Source: Sipunculus nudus (taxonomy: Eukaryota > Annelida > Sipuncula > Golfingiida > Sipunculidae). Taken from it: 64,000 nt of DNA. A program made the translations under genes and the position numbers. Position 1 is the stretch's first letter; each line of letters begins with the position of its first letter. This document shows positions 22,194 to 34,903 of this stretch, piece by piece. Below the pieces are notes generated by a model. That model was not told where the DNA came from and did no database searches. It saw only the letters and a program-made list of their open reading frames with translations. The stretch covers positions 27,219,033 through 27,283,032 of the forward strand of contig CM049309.1 of NCBI GenBank assembly GCA_026874595.1, given 5' to 3'.

Positions 22194-23519
22194 CTGTTCA
22201 CACAACATGCATAATAATAATTACTAATAAAATCTCTTTAATTGCAATTACCAGCTGTATAAAAAGATATGACCTTCTATTGGGAGGTTATGGACCTGGG
22301 TTTGAGGCTCTGGAAGTAGGATAGGATCAGAGATGAAGATCAGGCAGATTCATGAATTCATGAACATAAACTGGTGGCCCATAATGCTCAGCTGAATTTG
22401 ACACTCCATTAAAGGCGGCAGAAAACAAATGTAGGTCATAAGTGACCCAATTTGGTATTGGCACGATGAATTTACAAGAACTTGTCTGTATATTATTTAG
22501 TTTTGACATGCTGGTTCTAATGGTTACCTTTTGTCTCTGCTAAGTATCAGACTGATAGATGCAGTCTGTCATTCTCAACGAATGGCCCAAAGGTCTTAAT
22601 TTCACACTGTTCAAACTGTGCATAAGAATGGGTAACAATGAAACAAGTGACCCAGGGGTCATGACATGCAGCTCATCTCTGACACTGAAAAATTCTGCTG
22701 TCACATTAGTATTTTTGCAATTGTGTCTAAGAAAGTTGTAAAGAATTTGTTGAAGGGTTTTTTTCCAAAGTTTCCATGGTGATGCAAAATTTTGTTTTCT
22801 AGCCCAGAACATGTACTTACACCAGTCTGATTTTTTAAGTGCTCAACAAACACAACAAGGCCTACAGACTTAATACAAACCTATGCAATGGTTTATACAC
22901 CAGGTATTGTAATAAATTTTTAATTATTCTTGGGGGTATTTATTATAAATACTAGCCCCATAGCTCCGAGGATATGGGTAACAGAGACCTAATTTAAGGT
23001 TTCTGAAGAGATTTTCATGGACTTCCCTGGATGACTTCCCTGAAGAAGATTCTAGGTCCATTAGTAACAATTAGAACCTTTTAACAGATGACCACTTCAT
23101 GTAAAAGTCTCAAAAATAGAGAAAAAAATGGTAAAAATTAAACAAGGCCTACAGGTTTAATACAAACCTGTGCAATGGGATATACACTAGGTATCATGCT
23201 TCAATCCTTGACCATTACTTTTTAAGCACATGTGTAACATGCATATGAACAATGCAAGTACTAAACATTTTGAACAAGAACCAATTACACAAACATCACT
23301 GCTGAAATATGGGCATGGGTGCACACAACACAAAAATGATGGTTGCTGGCACCACTAGTCCTGTACATGATGAAGCTATCAGAGATGTATACATATGCCC
23401 AATTTCAGGCTGATATATCAAACCCCTCCTGAGAAATAAGCAGGGACATACACTGTGCAAAAATGATTGTAGGTGGCGCCACAAGTCTAGTATACAGCAA
23501 AGCTATCCGATATGTTAAA
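22194..23519 (+). repeat. Repeat mosaic with isolated element heads
   Basis: Holds an isolated B-type head (CAAGTGACCCAGGGGTCATG from 22644), a degraded A/B-type head near 22375-22400, and two D-type heads (CAAGGCCTACAG at 22856 and 23143) with following ACAAACCTRTGCAATGG. It also has a B-core fragment near 22960-23140 (GGATATGGGTAACAGAGACC) and monomers around 23280-23510 with GGTGGCGCCACA at about 23472. None of the frames here is convincing. Confidence 0.65.
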
Positions 23520-24784
23520 TAAGTGACACATGGGTCATAACGCTCAGATGACTGACATGTTGACAATATGTCCTTGCACAGGCAACTAATTAAGATAATG
23601 TAGGTGGCATCATAGTTCATGCATATTAGCTCAAGTTCATCAAGAACCATAAGCACACCAAATTTGATGACAATCCATCCAGCCATTCCTGAGGAATCTG
23701 GCAATTTGTGTGTATTTTGCATTTTTTCTGGGGTGCTCAAACATTCCCCATATCTGAGAATATACATGACAGGGACCTAATTTCGAGTTTCTGAGGAGAA
23801 CTTTTGAGGAACTCCAAGGATGTTAAGTTTGAAGATACTAGGTCCAATGGTTATGATTGAGCCTTTCTTTTGTATCAAATTTTCAATTATTTTGGGGGTG
23901 CTTATAAGCATAAAGGCGTTTCATGGACCTCCCTGGATGTCAAGTTAGAAGATTCTAGGTACAGTTGTTATGATTTGTGCCCTGTTAACAGACGACTGCA
24001 TCTTTAAAGGTTTCAAAAGTATAGAAAAAAAAAAAATTCTTAACAATTTTTAAAAGTCCAGATGGCACCACAAGTGTTAGTCTGCAGAATATGATTAAAC
24101 ACCCCATGATCAATATGCATGCAAAGAATGATGGTGATCAATGCAATAGTTGTTAAGATAATTGAGCTTTTGTATCAAATTCTTAATTTTTTGGCCACAA
24201 ATTCTGAGCCCCATAGCTTTGAGGATATGGGTAACAGAGACCTAGTTTCTGGTTTCTTTGGAGACTTTTGATGGAACTCCCTTGATGTCAAGTTGGAAGA
24301 TCCGAGGTCCAGTGATTACAATCTGTGCCCTGTTAACAGAAGACCACATCATTAAAGGTCTCAAGAATAGAGGAAGAAATCTGTAAAAAATTTCAAAAAT
24401 CCAGGTTGCAGGAACTGATGAAACACTCCATGAGCAACATGCATGCAAAGAAACATGGTGATCAATGCATGAGTTGTTCAGATAATTCAGTTTTTTTAAT
24501 TAAAATTTTGCATTAACAAATCATGGTGATCAATGCATTAGTTATTCAGATAGTTTTCCATTATTATATGGGGTACTTCGGAGCCTCAAAGCTGGAAGGA
24601 TATGGGTAACAGAGACCTAATTTCAGGTTTCCAAGGAAATTTTTCATGGACCTCTCTGGATGTTAAGTCAGAAGATTCCAGAACCAGCGGTTACGATTTG
24701 TGTCTGGTTAACAGACGGACGAAGAGACGGACTGACAGACACTGGACAAAGCTATAGCTCAGATGACTTTCAGTCAGCTAAGCT
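23520..24784 (+). mobile_element. Family B element, 1265 bp, complete insertion
   Basis: The head TAAGTGACACATGGGTCATA with CGCTCAG is followed by about three B-core monomers (GGATATGGGTAACAGAGACC, TGTGCCCTGTTAACAGA, TGATCAATGCA). A GACGAAGAGACGGACTGACAG stretch follows. The tail hairpin has arms AGCTCAGATGAC and GTCAGCTAAGCT around the loop TTTCA (24756-24784). The flanks rejoin as a monomer seen uninterrupted at 748-776, so both ends are defined by an empty site. Non-coding. Confidence 0.85.
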
Positions 24785-25655
24785 AAAAATGCCTAATTTC
24801 AGGCTGATATATCAAATCCCTCCGGAGAAGCCAGGCACATACACTGTGCAAAGGTCATTGTAGGAGGCGACACCTGTCTTGTGAATAAGAAAGCCATCAA
24901 AGACACATAGACAGGTCGAAATATCAGGCCAATACATCTCTTGAGTTTGATGCACTGGGCTGACCAGGCTTAGATGAGAAAGGCAGTTGCCCCGAGTGAA
25001 CTGTGTCAAATTGCTGGCTCAAGCTACTGCACTGAGTGAACTCTTGACCTGCACCTGGCTGTACTGAGTGAACTTTTGACCTGTACCTGACCTGTATAGA
25101 CACAATCATGGCCTGTTGGTAAATCTGTTTACAAATACTGAAAGACTTTGGGTAAAATGATTTTTTTGAAGCAGACATATTCATAATCTTTTTATCAAAA
25201 TATCTAGAATAATAAAAGATGCAGTCCTTTCTTTGTTAAAGGTCCAATAATTCTACCAAAAATCATTCAAGTAAACTTGTACAAAGGCCACCTAAGAATG
25301 ATTTTTGTGCAATGTTACGGAAGTTATAATTGAAACAATAATTTTGTAGAAGAACACTATTGTGGTCCTCCGTTTGAATAAGACATAATAATGGCCATAA
25401 GACCAACTTAAGCTTTTCATGACTCAACCAAAAATCAACAAACTCAATCTATTCTGATATGATTGAAAGAACCATGTCCTAGGATAATTCTTTGGAAAAA
25501 TTGAACGATTCAACTTGACAGTTTCATCATAAACATTTAAAGCTGAAAGAGGCTATAATTATTATTAAATTTCAGGATGCTGAAGCACCTGTCGTTTTTG
25601 AGATGGTATGGGTTAACGTACAGATGATAGAAGCCGGACACAGACTATGACACAA
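24785..25655 (+). repeat. Family D fragment, degraded
   Basis: Continues the monomer interrupted at 23519, then CACTGAGTGAAC units near 25027-25075 and AT-rich D 3' text (paralogue of 1680-2780). It ends near 25655 in a weak GACAC-rich stretch without a recognisable D tail. The minus-strand frame at 24924-25184 lies across repeats. Confidence 0.65.
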
Positions 25656-26080
25656 TCATGTGGATCGATTTTTTTGTGGTTGTGGCCATGATTTCGGATT
25701 TTGTGGGACAAGTAAAAATTCATGTAGGGCAAGTAACAGCTACTTGTCACTTGCCTTGGGAAATACTTTCAAAAGTTAATATCGAACCCTTGAGAGTCAG
25801 GTTTATAAAGCCCCATTCCTACTTCCAAGAATTTAGTGCTGAATCACCACGAACTGACATCAAAATGGAATGGAAAATTTACTTTTCTTAGTGATTTTTT
25901 ACTTCTTACAAACAAACAAAGATAAAAGATTAGAAGTAAAAACACTCTGTAGAATTGTGAATTTGTTTTAAAGAAGATTTGTATTGTGGTTATATTGGTT
26001 CCAACTAAATTTGAACTAAAATAATTTGAAAAAGCTGAAGCAAATTATGTTTTCTTTGTGATTTGTAACTTATTTGTAAA
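25656..26080. other. Unrecognised stretch with short inverted repeat
   Basis: The open frame 25658-25891 (77 codons, plus) is unrecognised. The inverted pair GGCAAGT/ACTTGCC (25728-25755) and further ACAAGTAA text suggest a degraded DNA transposon and not a protein gene. The rest is AT-rich and shows no feature I can support. Confidence 0.4.
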
Positions 26081-26379
26081 CAAGGCCAACAGGCCTAATG
26101 CGAACCTGTGCAAAGTTTGGGAGTATGAATGGAGGTTTATTTTTAAAATATAATATTGATCCTTTAAGTCCTGCATATCTACCTTAGTCATTATGATTTC
26201 AGCAAAATGGACATTTCGGACCTGCAAGTTTCAGACTAGGACATTTTAAAACTAGAATATGGGTAGTCGACAAGCGCCTATGTGTATCCCCAGAAATCAG
26301 AGTGGGACGGGTGAAGTGAGGCATGGATTATGTGGCAAGGGGAATGAGTGAGGTGTGTTGCATATTAGCATGGATGTCT

Positions 26380-28130
26380 GCAGCATAAACTTGAATGTAG
26401 GTGGTGCCACTTGTCATAAAATAGGGAAAATTGTCCATGATGTATAAACCTGCAAAACTTCAGGTGGATAAGTCAAACCACTGCTGAGATATGAGTGATT
26501 TTATCCCAAGGCAGATGAACAGATGGACGGTGTTCATAAGTGGTTGCAGGTGGCACCACCAGTTTTGCTTATGATGAAGAGCTATGTGAGATCTATACAC
26601 AAGCAAAATTTTGGACCAATCGGTCAAACGGTTCCCGAGATATGAGCTTGGATGACTGCAGAGTAAACCTGAAAGTAAGTGGCGCCACCTGTCATAAAAT
26701 CGAGAAGGCTGTCCAGGATGTATAAACCTGCAAAATTTCAGATGGATAAGTCAAACCATTGCTGAGATATGAGTGATTTTATCCCAAGGCAGATGAACAG
26801 ATGGACGCTGTGCATAAACGGTTGCAGGTGGCACCAGCGGTTTTGCCTATGATGAAGAGCTATGTGAGATCTATACACAAGCAAAATTTTGGCCCAATCG
26901 GTCAAACGGTTCCCGAGATATGAGCTTGGTGTCTGCAGAGTAAACCTGAATGTAGGTGGCGCCTTCTGTCATAAAATCGAGAAAGCTTTCCAGGATGTAT
27001 AAACCTGCAAAATTTCAGGTGGATAAGTCAAACAACTGCGTAGATATGAGTGATTTTATGCCAAGGCAGATGAACAGATAGATGCAATGCATAAGTGGTT
27101 GCGGGTGGCACCACCGGTTTTGCCTATGATGAAGAGCTATGTGAGATCTATACACATGCAAAATTTTGGCCCAATCAGTCAAACGGTTCCCGAGATATGA
27201 GCTTGGATGTCTGCAAAGTAAAAAAAAATGTAGGTGGTGCCACCTGTCATAAAATCGAGAAAGCTTTCCAGGATGTATAAACCTGCAAAATTTCAGGTGG
27301 ATATGTCAAACAACTGCTGAGATATGAGTGATTTTACGCCAAGGCAGATGAACAGATGTAGGCAATGCATAAGTGGTTGCGGGTGGCACCACCGGTTTTG
27401 CCTATGATGAAGAGCTATGTGAGATCTATACACATGCAAAATTTTGGCCAAATTGGTCAAATGGTTCCCGAGATATGAGCTTGGATTTGTCTGCAAAGTA
27501 AAAAAAAAATGTAGGTGGTGCCACCTGTCATAAAATCAAGAAAGCTGTCCAGGATGTATAAACCTGCAAAATTTCAGGTTGATATGTCAAACAACTGCTG
27601 AGATATGAGTGATTTTACGCCAAGGCAGATGAACGGATGGATGCTGTGCAAAAATGGTTGCAGGTGGCGCCACCAGTTTTGCCTATGATGAAGAGCTATG
27701 TGAGATCTAGACACATGCAAAATTTTGGCCAAATTGGTCAAACAGTTCCAGAGATATGAGCTTGGGTGTCTGCAGAGTAAACGTGAAGTAGGTGGCACCA
27801 CCTGTCATAAAATCGAGAAAGGTGTCCTGGATGTATAAACCTGCAAAATTTCAGGTGGTTAAGTCAAACCACTGCTGAGATATGAGTGATATTATCCCAA
27901 GGCAGATGAACAGATGGACGCTTTGCAAAATGGTGGCAGTTGGCGCCACCATTTTTAATGTATGTTATAAAGCTATCAAAGGGCTACAGTTGTGCAAAAT
28001 TTTAGCCTGATCGGTCAAACGGTTCCCAAGATATGTGGGTTTATGTGTGGAAACAGAAGCACAAATGGATTCTGGGCAGCGAGGAAAGGTCAGAGGTCAA
28101 CCAAAAATGAGGGCGCAGCAGTTCACATAT
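26380..28130 (+). repeat. ~277-bp tandem array (six units), family D core
   Basis: Units repeat at about 26541, 26819, 27097, 27373, 27656 and 27935, measured at GGTTGCAGGTGGCACCACC. Each unit consists of two diverged ~138-bp halves, both with a GGTGGC.CCACC core, GCAAAATTT, GTCAAAC and GAGATATGAG. The unit therefore arose by an older doubling. The repeated 60-75-residue open frames on both strands follow the period and are not genes. Confidence 0.9.
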
Positions 28131-28227
28131 GACCTAATGATAAACCCAATTCGCTTAAAATGCAAACCAAGTTTTTCAAACAGTTGAAAGATATAGTTAC
28201 AATAATCTGGGAATTCTGCATCTACAA

Positions 28228-28253
28228 AATGTGTCTAGACGTCTAGACACATT
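28228..28253. repeat. 26-bp perfect palindrome
   Basis: The centre is GTGTCTAGACGTCTAGACAC (28231-28250), extended by AAT on the left and ATT on the right to 26 perfectly self-complementary bases. A further partial copy, TGTCTAGACA, follows at once (28253-28262). It lies in the 3' part of the D element and is not present in the other D copies I can align. Confidence 0.95.
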
Positions 28254-29075
28254 GTCTAGACACCCCCCAGAGCCAGGTCAGTTGCCATGGTGATGTCTGG
28301 ACCCCACCTGTTTGTACTGAGTGACCTCTTGACTTGGCTGCTGAAAGTCAGCATGTTGTCAAATCTGTTTTCAAATACAGAAAGCCTTTTTCAATTGGCT
28401 ACAATGTTTTTTTAAAACTGTATTTACCCAATCTATTCTTATAAAACTGGCAGAACCCTACCATAGAATAATTCTTGTAAAGTTTCAACCAATCAGCTTA
28501 ACAGTTTCATCATAAATCAGTGTATAAGCCAGAAGAGTTTAAAATTACATTTTCGCTTGTAAAAAACACATCAATGTAGGTGGCACCACTAATACCTCAA
28601 AATCAGATATGACATATATGACAAACATTGGTATAAAATTTGGTGATTATACCTCTAGCCGTTTCTAAGATTTTAATTTTAGTGTGCTTTTTTGGACAGA
28701 TGACTAAGTTCAACCTCCTGTAACTCGGCCAAAAATCTCCGAACTGGAAGCATTTGAACAAACTTGAGAGAGATTGTTCCAGGAATCATTTCTGTGAAAT
28801 ATTGGACAATTTGGCTGGACATTTTCAGAGAAGAAGATTTTTAAAGGTATTTAAGCTTTTTCTCTATAAAATCTAAATTAATGCAGATACCCAATTAGCT
28901 CCAGGGCACCAAGTTTTACAAGTAACTTATTCTTACATGTAATTTGGAGCTGCTAGCTCCAACGGTTTCTGACTTACAGCCATGGACGGTGGAAAGCCAG
29001 CCCTGGACGGCAGACAGCGGACAGCTGACGATGGACGGACAACGCTGCGCCATCGCATAAGCTCACAGGTTCGCT

Positions 29076-30200
29076 AACAAATGAGAAAGTTTTTGCAATA
29101 AGGAAACAATGTGATTTGTAAATTTGATTAAAAAAATTTTATATTGTGGATTGTCATGCGTGCATGTGAACTCATAAACCTCAACCATATTGAGTACGTA
29201 CAGGTAACAGCTGTAGTGAACGTAGTAATGATGTACATGGGTCATAGTAAATAACTAGAATACGGGTAGTCAACAAGCGACTACGTATCCCCTGAAACCA
29301 GAGTGGAACGGGTGAAGTGAGGCATGAATTGAGTGGCAAGGGGAAATAGAGAGAGGTATGTTGCATATTAGCATGGACGTCTGCAGCCAAAATGTGTATG
29401 TAGGTGGCTCCACATGCCACATATTCCAGAAAGTTATTCAAGTAGTATACAATTGCAAAATTTTAGGCAGAGAAGTCAAAACACTGCCAAGATACGAGTG
29501 ATTTTATCCCACAGCAGACAAACAGACAGACGCTGTGCAAGGATGCATATGGTTGCAGGTGGCATCACCAGTTTTGCGTAAGATAAAGAGCTATGTGAGA
29601 TCTATACCTTTGCAAATTTTCAGGAGGATACGTCAAACCAGTCCTGAGATATAAGCCTGGATGTCTGCAGCCTGAAAAAGAAAGTAGGTGGCCGCAACTG
29701 CCATAAAATCGAGAAAGCTATCCAAGATGTATATACATGCAAAATTTCAGGTGGATAAGTCCATTTACTGCAGAGATGTGACAGGTTTTATCCCAAGGCT
29801 GATGAACAAATGGACACTGTGCAAAAATGGTTGCAGGTGGCGCCACCATTTTTATGTATGTTATAAAGCTATACAAGGGCTACATTTGTGCAAATTTTTT
29901 TTTCATGATTGGTCAAACAATCCCAAGATATGTGGGTTTATGTGTCAAAACAGACGCACAGATGGAGGCATTGGAGACAGGAAAGGTCAGAGATCAACGT
30001 AAAATATTTTGGCACCAGTTCACATGTGACCCGATAATCGTGTAAAGTCTCGGAAAAATCTGTCCAAAAATGAATGCAGTGGCGGCTACAATTATTGTCA
30101 CAAAAACCTTTGTTCTTTGTCACACCTGTATAACCGCGAAGTTTCAAATTGTGCATGATCACATGACTGTTGCGAAGTAACAAACCACGCTTCATATAAA
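29076..30200 (+). repeat. D-core fragments between elements
   Basis: After ~300 bp of AT-rich DNA without a gene, monomers resume at about 29390 and run to 30030, with an exact GGTGGCGCCACC at 29837-29848. The final part parallels 320-450. The 135-codon minus-strand frame at 29938-30345 crosses an element boundary and has no recognisable domain. Confidence 0.7.
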
Positions 30201-30778
30201 CAAGGGACCCATGGGTAACTGTGCTCAGCTGAAGTTGACCTTGAAGGTAAAAATCTAAAATAATATCAAATGGAGATAAAGTGTAAGAGGAAGAGGTAAT
30301 ATAGGCCATGGTTGGTTTATATGATTGGTTTGTATTGATGAGCAAGAAATTGTTGCAAATAATATTTGGTGACCTGACCGTGTGTTTCCTAATGTTGAAA
30401 CTGAAGCATGTGAGCAGTTTGTGAACAAATGATCTGTACTATTACCATGATCATTAGTTGTTTTTTTTTATTAACTGTTGACATGTCAGTAGTTTACACT
30501 TTTGTTCAATTGAATATATTTTTTTATAATATACATTATTAAATATATGTATTTTTTATTTTATGAAATGTATACAGCTGAAATATAAGTGATGTCCCCA
30601 GTCCACAAATGAAAGGACATGGTGGTGGTGGTTGGGGAGGGGGGGGGGATGTGTGTGTGGAATGGTGGGAGTTACAACATATCTGTATTAGTATAGTGTA
30701 TATACATAGGATTTTCACTTAATTCAACAATGCTTACAGGATAAAAAAGTTCATTCATAATTACCTAATATTTAAAAA
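30201..30778 (+). mobile_element. Family A element, 5' end only
   Basis: Head CAAGGGACCCATGGGTAACT with GCTCAGCTGAAG at 30201, then the standard A 5' sequence including a poly-G tract (30639-30648). It is cut off at 30778, where another head begins. Confidence 0.8.
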
Positions 30779-31140
30779 CAAGGGACCCATGGGTCACAGC
30801 GCTCAGCTGAAGTTTGAAATTTTTGCAAATGCAAAATATGCAAAATATTCTATTGTAATCTTTTTCATTTATACTAGAATATTAGAAGCTATGAGGAAAG
30901 GGGCTCTCCTACTTGGTTAAAGTAAAGTTCTAAATATATGACTGCAAACTAATACTCTGACAAGACTGTCATGAAGAAAAACAGTTAAATTTTTGAGATA
31001 CTGTGATGCATATGAAAATTTACAGATGGACAGGCAAATGGTCAGAATGGACTAATACTTTTATTTCACTTTCAAGGGAATACTGCATTTAAGTTTATAT
31101 ATAAGCCTATTTTTTTTAGCAAATCCACTTTTTTCATTAA
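30779..31140 (+). mobile_element. Family A/B-type head and following AT-rich DNA
   Basis: The head CAAGGGACCCATGGGTCACA with GCGCTCAGCTGA starts at 30779. The downstream ~330 bp does not match the standard A or B interiors. A weak GGACAGGCAAATGGTCAG stretch lies near 31028. Confidence 0.55.
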
Positions 31141-31700
31141 AAGTTTTTATCTGAAAGAGCTGAAGTATCTGAACAACTAATGCAGAGATCACCATAATTG
31201 TTTGCATGGATATTGATCATATTCATAGAGTGTTTCATCAGTTTCTACAGCCTAGGTGCACCACCTCTTTTTTTTCAATTTTTTACGAATTTTTTTCTCT
31301 ATTTTTGAGACCTTTAAAAATGTGGACATCTGTTAACAAGGCACAAATCGTAAAGACTGGACCTAGAATCTTCATTCTTGACATTCTGAGAGGCCTATGA
31401 AAAGTCTCCATGGAAACCAGAAATTAGGTCTCTGTTACCCATATCCTTCGAGCTAATAGTCAAAAGAATAGTCAAAAATTTCATACAAAAACTTCAATAT
31501 CTCATTAACTACATCACTGATTGTCATGATTCTTGGCATACATATTGATCATGAGATGTTTCATCAGTTTCTGCAGACTGGTGGCGCCACCTGTATTTTT
31601 CAATTTTTTACCTATTGTTTTCTCTATTTTGAGACCTTTAAAAATGTGAACATCTGTTAACAGGGCACAAATTGTAAATCATTTCAAGTTTTAAAAATTT
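31141..31700 (-). repeat. Family B core monomers in reverse orientation
   Basis: About one and a half ~338-bp B monomers on the minus strand. The plus strand shows ATATTGATCAT..GTTTCATCAG, an exact palindrome core at 31580-31591 and TCTGTTACCCATATCC, all reverse complements of 41200-44600. They lie between two forward heads, so an inversion or a reversed insertion is implied. Confidence 0.85.
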
Positions 31701-31709
31701 TTAATAAAA

Positions 31710-34700
31710 CAAGGGACCTATGGGTCACTGTGCTCAGCTGACGTTAACCTTGAAGGTAAAAATCTAAAATAATATCAAATGGAGATAAAGTGTAAGAGGA
31801 AGAGGTAATAAAGGCCATGGTTGGTTTATATGATTGGTTTGTATTGATGAGCAAGAAATTGTTGCAAAAAATATTTTGTGACCTGACCGTGTGTTTCCTA
31901 ATGTTGAAACTAAAGCATGTGAGCAGTTTGTGAACAAATGATCTGTACTATTACCATGATCATTAGTTGGTTTTTCGATTAACTGTTGACATTTCAGTAG
32001 TTTACACATTTGTTCAATTGAATCTATTTTTTTGTATAATATATATTATTAAATATATATGTATTTTTTTATGAAATGTATACAGTTGAAATATAGCTAA
32101 TTAACAACATAAAACAGGGCAAACAAAGCCTGATCTCAAATTCTGCTGAGGCAGGAAAATAATGAACAAATGTTTGTATTAAATCCTCATTTTTTTATCA
32201 CATCAATTATTTTCAAGCTTAAGTTTATATTTCTATACATTTCCAATTTAACATATATATCTGAATATAAAAGTTGATTCATAATTCTCAACTGCATCAT
32301 CATAAATCTCAATCTTGTCAGATAACACCACATCATGCATACAAATGTTTATTTATTTTTTACCACAAAATATATCTTTTAAGTCTGCAAAACAAAAAAT
32401 ATCTAAAAATAATACTTGATTTATATTTCACAATTTTTAATTGTGTCTTTATTTATCCATAATGTGCTTCATATTTTATAATAATTTAAGCATACTGATG
32501 GGTTCAATTATATTTGTTAAAATCATTTAAAAGAAAATTGATTTCTTTAAAAATGCTACATTACACAACATTGCATCTTCTGGATTACACCTTGAATTAT
32601 TTTTTCAAGGAAAGTTTTTGCATATCGGAGTGGAAACAGCATTACAATTAAGGAGATACAGTGAAAACAATAACAATTACTGCATAACACTTGGTGGGTT
32701 GGGTTTGTGGGGGAGGGGGGGTGATATGAGAATAACTGTACACCTGTCACAGCAGGGGATCTCCCCCAATGACTGTAACAAATCAGAAACCCTAGCATAG
32801 CTGACTTCCAGTGACCTGGAGTGGGACCCTGCATCTGTAATCAAAGCAAGTGACTACAGAAACCATTTGAAAAGCTAAGAGAAAATGGCCCAGCTTAAAT
32901 GAACCTCTTTAAATTATAGAATAATGGACATGAGCTAAAGCATATGGACTGTGTAATAAATGAAACCTTTGGCCTGAAACCATTTAGTGATGCACCAAGG
33001 GAAAAAATGGGCCTACGGTAAGTGTCATATAAAAGTTCTATTTCATAAACAAATAATGTGTGAAGGTAATTAAGTTTTCAAAAGTTAAATATATGGCCAT
33101 ATGAATTAAAAAAAAAAAATTAATCCCACAAAGTTTGACCAATATTCCTAATTTTAAAAACTAGGTTTAACAGTGTTATTCACACCTAGGCCCCGCCAAC
33201 TTTAAGAGAAATGAATGAAATGCTACAAAGTATTTATATCTTCTTAAATCTTGTCAGTTAGCACTTACATTAGGTCCTAATATTTTACCATATTTGAATA
33301 TTAGGAATAAATTCCTGAAATTTTTTTTCTTTGAAAAAATCAAAATTGTCCAAGTCTCAACAAAAAGAATTTTTTTAACATAAAAATTATAAGCTTTGTC
33401 TTGTATATTAGTCCTGTGTATCGAAGCCGTGGGTCAGGGAGGGGTCTCTGTTGTTACTGTTCATTGCTGAAAAAATGTGAAATTATAAGATTCATCTTGT
33501 TTAGAGTACACGTCTGTCAACAGAATGGGGTGGGGGGGGGGGGGGGGGGAGAGAAAGGCTCCCTGTGGTATTTATGCTGGCAGCCTGATCAAGCTCAACA
33601 AGAGATAGGGCTTGCCCGAGTGATGGGATTACATAATAGCCTGGGGAGCATTGAGAGTTGCACTGAATGACCTACAGTGACCTCAGTGGACTGCTTGACA
33701 ATGTAAGGGAATACAACAAGAGCCTCCAAACAAATTAAATAACTAGCCTAATTTTGCAGCTTTTATTTTCAAATTTCAGATTTTAACAGATTAAATCTTT
33801 ATGTGTACATGCTGTGAAAATAACATCCACAGTACTTACAGGAAATCGTACCATGGCCAAAGTTGAGCCAAAATTTAAGGTACTGATTTTATATTTATGC
33901 TAATAACTTAAAAAAAATGCATTTTTCAGATCTAATTTACGGTATACAATTGAATCTTGATTAAATGATGTTATATTCCTGAAAAAAAGTCTCAGCCATT
34001 CTTATTTTAAGTGAGTAAATATATATCCTGATTTTTTACAAGGTGCATTATGTTTGGGCCTGTAACTTCAACAAATTATGCAATACTCACCGAAATTTTG
34101 TTATGTACATAGGAAATGTATGGAAGAATATGAATATTTACAATTACATCTAACATTATGCCAATTTTTGGATTACCAGGTAAACAAAAGTAGGGTCATG
34201 ATGCTAGAAAATACAAATACATTAAGGCTTCTAAAAAACTTCAATAGCTAGACTAATTTTTAAGCTTATACTTTCAAATTTAAAATTCATCAGATTAAAT
34301 CCACATGTAAACTGGCTGTGAAAATTAAATCAAATGTACTTATAAGAAAAAAACGTGACATGGTCAAATTTAGGCAAAATTTAAGGTACCAATTTTTTAT
34401 TTTTGCTAATATTTTAAAAAATTTAACAGATTTTGATCTAATTTTGGGTATACAATTTAATTTTGATTAATTAAAGATATATTACTGGAAAAAAGTCCAT
34501 AGCTTTAAAATGTTTTGTTTTAAGTGATCAAATATCTTTCCTGATTTTTTACAAAATGCATTATGTTTGAGCCCATAACTTTTTTTAAATCATATAATAC
34601 AGACCTAATTTCTGACATGTACATAGGAACTATATAGAGGAATATTTATGGTAAATATGAGGAAAAACAGATGAGTGGTTTCGTAGTTAGGCTGTCCTGA

Positions 34701-34903
34701 AATGTGAAAATAGGTTTTTAATAAAAAATTGAGGTTTTTCCTTAATTTCTCAAAGGAACAAAGTCGCAAAGACCCCGTTTTCAGCTTGGTAGGAGATCTT
34801 GGGGACATCTAACATTATGCCAACAACCTTGGGAGCATAGAGATCTGCACTGAATGACCAACAGTGACCACAGTGGACTGCTTGACTTATAGTCAGCTGA
34901 GCT
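31710..34903 (+). mobile_element. Family A element, long form (3.2 kb)
   Basis: The head CAAGGGACCTATGGGTCACT starts at 31710, followed by the 5' sequence shared with 37547-38500. Two core units of ~480-500 bp then begin near 33715 and 34222. It ends with a tail whose left arm is damaged (CTTGAC, TTATA, GTCAGCTGAGCT, ending 34903). It lacks the usual GGAC stretch. It contains an 18-base G run at 33532-33549. Positions 33831-33870 and 33971-34015 are uninterrupted versions of two insertion sites used elsewhere. Confidence 0.75.

Larger units (their letters stand above)
26081..29075 (+). mobile_element. Family D element, 2995 bp, complete head to tail
   Basis: The head CAAGGCCAACAGGCC is followed by GCGAACCTGTG (26100-26110). 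The tail ends with its exact inverse CACAGGTTCGC (29064-29074) and T. Between them lie the ~277-bp tandem array, an AT-rich region, and a GGACGG-rich stretch (28980-29050) just before the tail. The flanks are A-rich (GTAAA on the left, AACAAATGA on the right). There is no transposase or helicase-sized frame, so it is non-autonomous. The order head, tandem core, GACG microsatellite, tail matches the pearl/Helentron-type plan. Confidence 0.8.

Noticed and set aside
22002-22214. 70-codon plus-strand frame
   Set aside because: It is the antisense shadow of the EXOSC3 exon, which has splice sites and clear family similarity on the minus strand.
25658-25891. 77-codon plus-strand frame as a gene
   Set aside because: It lies across a short inverted repeat typical of degraded transposon ends. 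No domain, homologue or splice pattern is visible.
29938-30345. 135-codon minus-strand frame as a gene
   Set aside because: It spans the junction between D-core sequence and a family A head. The peptide has no recognisable domain and no conserved counterpart in other copies.
33532-33549. Long G runs (also 30639, 37167, 38544) as regulatory G-quadruplexes
   Set aside because: They are homopolymer tracts at variable positions in family A with no nearby gene. Slippage or sequencing error is the simpler reading.
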